Source: WJKK01 sp964638225
GTDB taxonomy: Bacteria; Patescibacteriota; WWE3; UBA101185; UBA10185
Assembly (NCBI GenBank): GCA_964638225.1
Contig: CAZWYL010000012.1
Coordinates: 1-21,467, forward strand
Direction: 5' to 3'
DNA: 21,467 nt
In this document: in pieces, positions 15,743-20,910 of the stretch
Position numbering within the stretch: the first letter of the stretch is position 1
Layout of the letters: the number at the start of each line of letters is the position of its first letter
Program-made: the position numbers and the translations under genes
Notes under the pieces: model-generated
Told to the model about the DNA's origin: nothing
What the model saw: only the letters and a program-made list of their open reading frames with translations
The model's database searches: none

Positions 15743-15959
15743 CTTTACCTCCTTCCGAGAGATGTAAAACTTTCAAGCCCGTCTGCTTCAACCATTGAAG
15801 GACAAGATCTTCCTTACCTACCGGAAAGTCCACGCAAGTTCGATCTCGCCCTATGAAGTGGATTACTACTCGACTCCCCACTAATGCGTTCAAAGAATGC
15901 ATATCTCCTAAGGTTAGAAACCCCCTTACAATTGCGACACTTCGTGCCGGGAAACTCAT
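15735..15959 (-). CDS. Small paralogous protein B (74 aa, unknown function)
   Basis: A 74-residue protein of the same family. Its core reads SVAIVRGFLT, a helix (GDMHSLNALVG), strands RVVIHFIG and RTCVDFPVG, helix KEDLVLQWLKQTG and strand LKVLHL. The IGR-x-(R/K)-TC-(V/I) motif and the QWL helix align with protein C (HIGRSKTCIEV). The fold pattern suggests a small ferredoxin-like domain, which is an inference. The ATG at 15959 has a purine-rich GAGGGGGAG upstream, and a near-consensus promoter lies at 16004-16032. It is first in a two-gene unit with A, ending with TAG inside the start region of A. No signal peptide or membrane segment is visible. Confidence 0.8.
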   Translation of the reverse strand: MSFPARSVAIVRGFLTLGDMHSLNALVGSRVVIHFIGRDRTCVDFPVGKEDLVLQWLKQTGLKVLHLSEGGKDA

Positions 15960-16003
15960 ATTTCTCCCCCTCTGCTATAGATCCTCTAATTTAACGTAGC
16001 TAT

Positions 16004-16032
16004 AAGATATCCAAATAGAGTAGAAATGTCAA
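16004..16032 (-). promoter_or_regulatory. Sigma-70-like promoter of the B-A unit
   Basis: TTGACA (16027-16032), a 17-nt spacer and TATCTT (16004-16009) on the minus strand. This is the best classical -35/-10 pair in the window. The leader of about 40 nt shares CGTTAAA...CTATAG with the leader of gene C. Confidence 0.65.
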
Positions 16033-16078
16033 TTGAAAGTTTTCTAAGAGTGGTTGTAGGAAAAAGCTTAATGCAGAA

Positions 16079-16174
16079 AAAACGAAGAGGGAAACAACAA
16101 CGACTAAACTACTGTTGTTAACAGGACCTAGCTTCTAGGTATCCCTCATAATCCTGTTTTTTGTTGTCAAATCA
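16079..16174 (-). repeat. 96-bp stop-codon-attached repeat element, copy 2 (structured 3' element)
   Basis: A perfect copy of 15446-15541, offset by 633 bp. On the minus strand it begins with the TGA of gene C and runs to just upstream of the promoter of the B-A unit. It therefore separates the C and B-A transcription units, as a 3' end element would. It is flanked by TTTTTTCTGC where copy 1 has TTTTCTTTTTGCC. Confidence 0.9.
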
Positions 16175-16384
16175 ATCTTCTAGTGTGTCCGTGTCTATGA
16201 CGATATATCCTCTCATATCCAGCCATTGACGCACAGCCTCTTCATTCTCAGCATCGACCTCAATGCAGGTCTTTGAGCGGCCGATATGGTAGAACAAGAT
16301 GTTCCCTTCTTCTTCCACCAAATCCCTCTTGAGTGCATCTGTTACTTCGCCTCTTAAGAAGCCGAAAACCTGTATTTCAACCAT
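16172..16384 (-). CDS. Small paralogous protein C (70 aa, unknown function)
   Basis: A 70-residue acidic protein of the same small family: strand VEIQVFGFLR, helix VTDALKRDLVEE, strands NILFYHIG and KTCIEVDA, helix EEAVRQWLDMRGY, strand IVIDTD. It shares HIGR-x-KTC with B and EVRQWL/AVRQWL...GY with A, linking all three. The ATG at 16384 follows a consensus AGGAGGT by 7 nt. Its TGA starts copy 2 of the 96-bp repeat. The upstream gap carries a promoter with an operator-like palindrome. The function is unknown; a small ligand- or RNA-binding domain would fit the predicted fold but is not shown. Confidence 0.8.
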   Translation of the reverse strand: MVEIQVFGFLRGEVTDALKRDLVEEEGNILFYHIGRSKTCIEVDAENEEAVRQWLDMRGYIVIDTDTLED

Positions 16385-16416
16385 CTGAACACCTCCTAGT
16401 GTCTATAGAGTTTAAC

Positions 16417-16453
16417 GGTAGGTACAGCCTACCACAAAAGCCAGAAAAATCAA
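16417..16453 (-). promoter_or_regulatory. Promoter of gene C with a palindrome over the -10
   Basis: On the minus strand TTGATT (16448-16453), a 16-nt spacer and an extended -10 TGGTAGGCT (hexamer 16426-16431). A perfect inverted repeat GGTAGG-N5-CCTACC (16417-16433) covers the -10 region, as a repressor operator would, or would form a hairpin at the transcript start. Confidence 0.4.
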
Positions 16454-16534
16454 TTAAAGATAGATTTTGTTAGGATCCAGAAAAGTCTAGGAAAATTATA
16501 ACAAAGATGAAAATTAAGATAAAAAAGTAATTGT

Positions 16535-16580
16535 AGGGAACACCAAAAAAGCAACAAAGCTGTATTTTTCAGTGTCCCCT
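16535..16580. repeat. 46-bp imperfect inverted repeat / hairpin downstream of gene D
   Basis: AGGGAACACC (16535-16544) pairs with AGTGTCCCCT (16571-16580), allowing G-U pairs. The loop itself can fold further (AAAAA-GC against GC and TTTTT). It lies 23 nt past the stop of gene D, so it could end that transcript, although the T-run sits inside the loop rather than after the stem. Confidence 0.45.
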
Positions 16581-16602
16581 AACGAAAAGGAACAACAGTA
16601 CA

Positions 16603-16803
16603 TTATCGAGGAGGATACCCCAAGGCATACAACGCTGTGGAAAGTTCTCCCTTCTTCTTGAAGGGGGCATAAATCTTGGTAAACGACCTACCCCTCTCCG
16701 CGGTTGATGCTATAGACAGTCCCGACATGCGCTCTATCTTGCGCAGTTCGGCTGAGGACAAAGTTCCTCTTACAGAAAAAACTACCTTCCCCTCTGCTGG
16801 CAT
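16603..16803 (-). CDS. Small paralogous protein D (66 aa, divergent member)
   Basis: A 66-residue basic protein. The start is set at ATG 16803 because AAGGAGG stands 6 nt upstream and this gives the family length; a longer in-frame reading from a TTG at 16908 would add a poorly conserved N-terminus. The core reads KVVFSVRGTLSSAELRKIERMSG, then GRSFTKIYAPFKKKGELSTALYALGYPP, matching the strand-helix-strand-GR-x-x-T-strand-helix-GY order of A, B and C but without the QWL motif. It lies about 100 nt after the GT-C-like gene on the same strand and has its own extended -10. It lacks the 96-bp element but is followed by another hairpin. Function unknown. Confidence 0.7.
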   Translation of the reverse strand: MPAEGKVVFSVRGTLSSAELRKIERMSGLSIASTAERGRSFTKIYAPFKKKGELSTALYALGYPPR

Positions 16804-16858
16804 TTCTTCCTCCTTAACTAAGCCCTCATAAAAGGGCGCTTGGAACAAATGTATGATG

Positions 16859-16867
16859 AGTATACCA
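16859..16867 (-). promoter_or_regulatory. Extended -10 promoter of gene D
   Basis: TGGTATACT on the minus strand, about 56 nt upstream of the ATG at 16803. TTCAAA lies 16 nt further up as a weak -35. The leader includes a weak hairpin (AGCGCCC with AGGGCT at 16821-16840) before the Shine-Dalgarno. Confidence 0.45.
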
Positions 16868-16904
16868 AAAAATCTGATTTTTTGAAGGACTTTTGCATTA
16901 CTGA

Positions 16905-18443
16905 TCAAAACGGAGTGGTGCGAAGATTAAGCTTTACTAGAATTCGGCGGATATTAAAAGCCAATTCACTGTTTTCAACAGACCAAAGCCAACTGGTATT
17001 TTGATAACCCAGATCATAGGCCGCGTGCCAAACCCCATCGAAAAAGACTATCCCGTAAACCTGTACTAACACGGAAAAACCAAAGAGCAAATAAAAAACG
17101 GTTTTAAATTTTTTGAAAAGATTGGATTTTACAGATGGAACCAGAAGGAGCACCAGGAATGGCAAGACGTCTGAGGCCATGCGGTAACCAAAAGACCATC
17201 CACCATACCAATGTTTCCAAAATCCTAAAACCAAAATGTGAATTATTACTATTAAGGAAAATATTAAGTATTGAAAATTTTTTTTGCTGTATTTAAAGGC
17301 TTGGTAAATGCCGTATAAGGAGAAAATTAGAATTGGCGAATAAACCAGAATTCCTTTTGACGGGGATAACCAGAGGCCGAGAAAACCTTCCGGAAAGCGT
17401 CCTTTCCATTCTGTGAAGATTTGGTTTGAGTATCCTTGGTTGGCGATGCTTTTGTAGAAGGTGGAGTTGTACCAAAGGAAGAAGAGTATTGCCGGGGTAA
17501 GCCCAGTGATTAATTTAATTAAATAGCGAACACCCTCTTTTAGACGCGCGTTTCGACGCTTCGCGTCTGCAAAAGCTTGCTTAAAAGAGGTGTTCGCTAA
17601 GTTATACTTAAAAAATATTCCCAGTAATCCCAGCAATCCTACGGCAATGGCTGAGGTGGGGCGGGAGAGGAGCATTAGACCAAAGAACAATCCGGTTAGG
17701 ATGTGCCGCTTTTCATACAAAGCGTAAAGTGCCAATATCGTAAACAGCTGCACTGTTCCGTGCTGCCACAAGGCTTGAGAAATATGTGCGTAGTTTATAG
17801 TTCCAAATAGATAAATTGCTGTCAGTAGAAGTGGCTTTTGTTCCAGCAGTAAAACCGCTTTTTTCCAGAACGGCCCTTTCTGACCCTCCAAAAATCCCTC
17901 CTTCTCCCCCTCCCCATCTTTAAAAAAATGCTTTTCCAACAACAAATACAGAAACCCTCCCGAAAAAGCAATAATAAAAGCAGAAGATACATGAGACAAG
18001 ATAATCAGGGTTTCCCAGGTTATGGGAACGCCAAGAACCACGGGAAAAAAGTATATCGGTAGAGCTAAAAGGGGTGTGATTATTGGAAAGGCGGAGATGT
18101 AATGAGCCAGACCAAAAGGTGGACTTTCAGGATTGGGATCACATTCAAGGGTTATTAAAGGTATCTCGCGAAGGTAAAACGGCACAAGACCTTTTTCGTA
18201 GTCTTTATCATCGGGATGGGGATATCTTTCCAAAAGCATGTCGTAGTATGAATCCAGGTAAATAGTTCCCTCTTTTATTATCGTAACGGGCATAAATATT
18301 GCCGGTAAAGTATCCTCAGATTGAATTACCAATTCATTCATTCCTGTTTTGTAAGCAAAAAACCAAGAGAAGAAATACACTAAAACCGCAGCGGCAATAA
18401 TTTTAAAAAAAGTACTAATTTTTGGGGAACAAAAAAGCTTCAT
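16905..18443 (-). CDS. GT-C-like multi-span membrane glycosyltransferase (PMT/GT39-related), with inserted segments
   Basis: A 512-residue polytopic membrane protein. The arrangement fits a GT-C transferase: one membrane helix (about 13-31), an outside loop with acidic residues (SEDTLPA at about 42-48, then YLDSYYD at 62-68), then many helices with WQHGTVQLF (226-234), LLSRPTSAIAVG (258-269) and SPSKGILVYSP. It would transfer a sugar from a polyprenyl-phosphate donor outside the membrane. Two loops look inserted: residues about 173-195, Glu/Gly/Lys-rich, and residues 282-307, encoded by a large palindrome. Either may be tolerated because they fall between membrane helices. No Shine-Dalgarno is seen. 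The ATG is 24 nt after the terminator of the upstream gene. The substrate is unknown. Confidence 0.75.
   Translation of the reverse strand: MKLFCSPKISTFFKIIAAAVLVYFFSWFFAYKTGMNELVIQSEDTLPAIFMPVTIIKEGTIYLDSYYDMLLERYPHPDDKDYEKGLVPFYLREIPLITLECDPNPESPPFGLAHYISAFPIITPLLALPIYFFPVVLGVPITWETLIILSHVSSAFIIAFSGGFLYLLLEKHFFKDGEGEKEGFLEGQKGPFWKKAVLLLEQKPLLLTAIYLFGTINYAHISQALWQHGTVQLFTILALYALYEKRHILTGLFFGLMLLSRPTSAIAVGLLGLLGIFFKYNLANTSFKQAFADAKRRNARLKEGVRYLIKLITGLTPAILFFLWYNSTFYKSIANQGYSNQIFTEWKGRFPEGFLGLWLSPSKGILVYSPILIFSLYGIYQAFKYSKKNFQYLIFSLIVIIHILVLGFWKHWYGGWSFGYRMASDVLPFLVLLLVPSVKSNLFKKFKTVFYLLFGFSVLVQVYGIVFFDGVWHAAYDLGYQNTSWLWSVENSELAFNIRRILVKLNLRTTPF
17524..17599. repeat. Palindromic element inserted in frame within the GT-C-like gene
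   Basis: A 19-nt left arm (17524-17542) and an 18-nt right arm (17582-17599) are reverse complements apart from one extra base. The interior holds nested palindromes: GACGCG/CGCGTC (17543-17548 with 17562-17567) and GCAA-AAGC-TTGC (17569-17580). It is read through in frame as residues 282-307 (core FADAKRRNAR). The interior is much GC-richer than the host gene. The layout matches the concept of coding-sequence-embedded palindromic elements known as RPEs in Rickettsia. Confidence 0.8.
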
Positions 18444-18458
18444 TGTAGATATTTTAAC

Positions 18459-18506
18459 AAAAAAAGGAGACCCCCAATGTCAAACTTCTAACACTGAGGG
18501 CCTCAC
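18459..18506 (-). terminator. Rho-independent terminator of the TIM-barrel gene
   Basis: On the minus strand a stem of about 16 bp, including G-U pairs, starts GAGGCCCTCAGTG and closes with ATTGGGGGTCTC around a short loop, followed by C and seven T residues. It ends 16 nt before the next gene's ATG. Confidence 0.8.
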
Positions 18507-18591
18507 GACCAAACTTAATCATCCAAATCTTCGCTGATCCGGTCTTACAACCGAACCTAATCATTCATCCAGCTCTTCGCTGATCCGGTCT
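18507..18591 (-). repeat. Tandem imperfect duplication of the 3' end of the TIM-barrel gene
   Basis: The segment 18507-18545 is a diverged copy of 18549-18591. Both contain TCTTCGCTGATCCGGTCT on the plus strand. The outer copy would still encode RISEDLDD followed by TAA in the gene's orientation, against RISEELDE and TGA at the real end. It therefore looks like a vestige of an earlier gene end. Confidence 0.8.
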
Positions 18592-19343
18592 CGCACGTCC
18601 GCGAGGTCGTACCCGGCCAAAGGATGAGTTTCGATAACCACAGGCACAGGACCCGCTTCCTGCAGAGCCCATAAAATGGGCTGCAAAAGCGTTGCCTTTC
18701 CGGCCATAAAGTTATCCAACTCGCCGTCGTCGTGAGCCGGTTGAAAGTGAATCATTCCAACCTTTCCCTTTTTCACCAACGTTCTAATTGCGTATAAGCA
18801 ACCGCAATCAAAGGGAACACGATGCCAAGGCTTCTGCGGACGGCGAACGTACAGCGTGTCCACAACCAACCTGTAATCCTTCGCGCAAAGCCAATTGAGA
18901 AGAGTTCCCTCCTCTCTAACGTACCTATGCAAAGAAGAAGTGACCTCCAGCCACAAACCGGATCCCGTTCCTTCGGGCTTTGGGGGAATGTGGTGGATCT
19001 TCCGGGGAAAGCACGAAAACCCATAATACATCTCCTTCTCTCGGCTCTCGTGACCGGGCCCAAAAAGGACCCAATCCCACAGGCTGGGGAGATGTTGGTT
19101 TCCGATTAAAAGCCTTTCGAGAGCTTTCTTGAGATCTCCTGCCTCCTCGTTCCACGCACCCTCCAAGGACACAATGGTTGAGCCCGCCTTGTTAGGGGCA
19201 AAAAGAGTACTTCCTCGAAAAGGAAGTGCCTGAATGCCCATGCCTCTTTTTGAAGCATACTTATGGGAACGCGCTAGTCCCCCCGGCCCCCAGCTTAAAG
19301 GGAGCAAAGAAGCCATACTCACGGCGTAAATTCTCTTGCTCAT
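18561..19343 (-). CDS. TIM-barrel-like protein, xylose isomerase/AP endonuclease-2 fold candidate
   Basis: A 260-residue soluble protein I cannot place firmly. Several segments fit a sugar-phosphate isomerase/epimerase-like TIM barrel: RGMGIQALPFRG (strand plus metal-side loop), STIVSLEGAWNEE, LWLEVTSSLHRY, YRLVVDTLYVRRP, VGMIHFQPAHDDGELDNFMAGKA cut short here (strand then a His/Asp-rich loop, then a glycine-helix), and VPVVIETHPLAG with a late Glu. The length is close to that fold's usual 250-290. The ATG at 19343 has a strong AGGAGGT 5-6 nt upstream. Sampled 60-nt blocks (18721-18780 and 19081-19140) are 50% and 47% GC, unlike the glycosyltransferase genes. It is followed by a partial tandem copy of its own 3' end and a strong terminator. 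The substrate and even enzymatic activity are uncertain. Confidence 0.65.
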   Translation of the reverse strand: MSKRIYAVSMASLLPLSWGPGGLARSHKYASKRGMGIQALPFRGSTLFAPNKAGSTIVSLEGAWNEEAGDLKKALERLLIGNQHLPSLWDWVLFGPGHESREKEMYYGFSCFPRKIHHIPPKPEGTGSGLWLEVTSSLHRYVREEGTLLNWLCAKDYRLVVDTLYVRRPQKPWHRVPFDCGCLYAIRTLVKKGKVGMIHFQPAHDDGELDNFMAGKATLLQPILWALQEAGPVPVVIETHPLAGYDLADVRDRISEELDE

Positions 19344-19408
19344 TTCTACCTCCTGTAGATATATTTCCGAAGCGAAAAAACCAAAGCCGAAAATGGAAGA
19401 AAACCAGC

Positions 19409-19458
19409 CTAAATCAAGCGATTTGCCTTATTGTCAAACTAACATCCGCATTTTACCA
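19409..19458 (-). promoter_or_regulatory. Promoter region of the TIM-barrel gene
   Basis: Two candidates on the minus strand: an extended -10 TGGTAAAAT (19450-19458), and a perfect TTGACA (19432-19437) with a weak ATTTAG (19409-19414) at 17-nt spacing. Either gives a leader of roughly 60-100 nt ending in the strong Shine-Dalgarno. I cannot decide between them. Confidence 0.35.
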
Positions 19459-19512
19459 CATAATTATCTTATAGTAAAAGGGTGCGTGGCAAGAAAAAGA
19501 AGCAAAAAAACC

Positions 19513-20829
19513 CTAAAAACTATTCGTCCCAATCCCCCTATAAACAAGGGAATCAGAGAAATCAGAAGGGGTAAAGGCATTCCTGCCATCCACCAAAAAC
19601 TTCACATTAGAGTACTTCTTCAACAAAGCCGGAAGAATATTAAACTCCTTGTGCATAGTCACCAAAACCAAAGCATCCGCCCATTCAACCAAGGAATCCA
19701 AAGAAGAAGCGGAATTCATACCTTTAAAATCCTCAACATAGGGGTCAAAAAACTTAACTTCACATTCCTCCCGCCCTTCCAACAAAGAATAAATTTTAAT
19801 TGCGGGGGATTCTCTTAAATCACCCACGTCGGGCTTGTACGACAAACCAAGCACTCCCACCTTAATTCCCTCAGAACCTAAATCTCCAAAAGCCTCCCCC
19901 ACCCCGTTCTCAAAAACCTCAACTGTATAACTTGGCATTCCGTTATTTATTTCCCGGGCCATTCGCAAAAACCGATGGTCAAAACCATTCAGCTTTGCTC
20001 TTTTAATCAAAAAGTAAGGATCAACCGGGATACAATGTCCGCCCACACCAGCTCCGGGATAATGAGGCAAAAATCCAAAGGGCTTATTAGAAGATCCTTT
20101 AATAACCTCCAAAACGTTTATTCCAAACTTATCAAATGACATTGCCAGCTCATTAACAAACGCAATATTAATATCCCTAAAAGTATTCTCAACAATCTTT
20201 GTGGCCTCTGCCACCTTAAGTGAAGAAACCTCATAGACAGGGGCATCAATAATTGACCTGTAAAAATCAGCAGCTTCCCTGTTTCCTTCTTTAGTTGAAG
20301 AACCTATATTCCTGGGAATATTTAAAACGTTCCATTTGGGGTCCCCCGGATTAATTCTTTCGGGACAATGAGTCAATACAAAATCCTCTCCCATTTTCAA
20401 GTCACTTCCCTCTTCCAACACCGGCGCAACAACCTCTTCACAAGTACCCGGATTCACGGTAGTTTCAATTATCACGCAGCAGCCTTCCTTCATGTAAGGA
20501 GCTACAGCTGCACTAGCGCTGATAATATGAGAATAATCAGGTTCGTAATTTTCAGTAACCGGGTTTGGTACGGCAATTATAAAAAAATCACTTTCGTCAA
20601 TTTTATCTATTTCATCAGGGCCAGCATAATCAACGTCGCCAATAAAACCATTTAAAAAACTTACACTTTCATCTTTTAGGGGATTTTCTCCGTCGCGTAA
20701 AGTTTGAAGTTTTTTCTCGTCAATATCATATCCAAAAACCTCGTACTTTCGGCTTCTTGCAATAGCCAAAGCGAGCGGCAATCCCACATAACCCAACCCC
20801 ACTACAGTTACTTTTGGTTTAGAATTCAT
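19513..20829 (-). CDS. Nucleotide-sugar 6-dehydrogenase (UDP-GlcNAc/ManNAc dehydrogenase type, WbpA/WecC-like)
   Basis: Oxidises a UDP-hexose or UDP-N-acetylhexosamine to the uronic acid in two NAD-dependent steps in the cytoplasm, supplying acidic sugar for the surface polymer. The 438-residue product has the N-terminal Rossmann motif VVGLGYVGLPLA (9-20), the conserved ETTVNPGT (122-129), CPERINPGD (155-163), the central helix with K211 and N215 (EATKIVENTFRDINIAF), the catalytic Cys in GAGVGGHCIPVDPYFL (C266), and the C-terminal UDP-binding domain with GLSYKPDVGDLRESPA. All active-site residues are intact. The GGHCIPVDPYF form favours the N-acetylated substrates over UDP-glucose, by family knowledge. 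It is monocistronic, with its own extended -10 upstream. Confidence 0.93.
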   Translation of the reverse strand: MNSKPKVTVVGLGYVGLPLALAIARSRKYEVFGYDIDEKKLQTLRDGENPLKDESVSFLNGFIGDVDYAGPDEIDKIDESDFFIIAVPNPVTENYEPDYSHIISASAAVAPYMKEGCCVIIETTVNPGTCEEVVAPVLEEGSDLKMGEDFVLTHCPERINPGDPKWNVLNIPRNIGSSTKEGNREAADFYRSIIDAPVYEVSSLKVAEATKIVENTFRDINIAFVNELAMSFDKFGINVLEVIKGSSNKPFGFLPHYPGAGVGGHCIPVDPYFLIKRAKLNGFDHRFLRMAREINNGMPSYTVEVFENGVGEAFGDLGSEGIKVGVLGLSYKPDVGDLRESPAIKIYSLLEGREECEVKFFDPYVEDFKGMNSASSLDSLVEWADALVLVTMHKEFNILPALLKKYSNVKFLVDGRNAFTPSDFSDSLVYRGIGTNSF

Positions 20830-20839
20830 AGCACGTTAA

Positions 20840-20848
20840 ATATTACCA
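20840..20848 (-). promoter_or_regulatory. Extended -10 promoter of the nucleotide-sugar dehydrogenase gene
   Basis: TGGTAATAT on the minus strand, ending 10 nt before the ATG at 20829. No Shine-Dalgarno lies between, so the leader is only a few nucleotides. Confidence 0.5.
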
Positions 20849-20878
20849 GATAGCATAATCAGTTTGCATCTATTTTTA

Positions 20879-20887
20879 TGATAGGAT
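20879..20887 (+). promoter_or_regulatory. Extended -10 promoter of the YdcF-like gene
   Basis: TGATAGGAT on the plus strand. The hexamer ends 5 nt before an in-frame GTG (20893) and 23 nt before the ATG (20911). Transcription from it would begin close to that GTG, which makes the GTG a possible leaderless start. Confidence 0.4.
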
Positions 20888-20910
20888 TGAATGTGCAATT
20901 AAAACAAGTC

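Noticed and set aside
15446..16174. Integron-like cassette array with the 96-bp repeats as attC sites
   Set aside because: The repeats contain no clear GTTRRRY/RYYYAAC core pair, the copies are perfectly identical (attC sites usually differ), the two-gene B-A unit has its own promoter, and no integrase is in the window.
16804..16908. Long N-terminal extension of protein D from TTG 16908
   Set aside because: A consensus AAGGAGG precedes the ATG at 16803, the extension has no match in the paralogues, and the shorter form has the family length.
18822..19109. Overlapping frames on both strands within the TIM-barrel gene
   Set aside because: The GC-rich sequence opens several frames by chance; only the 260-codon minus frame has a Shine-Dalgarno, a plausible protein pattern and a terminator.
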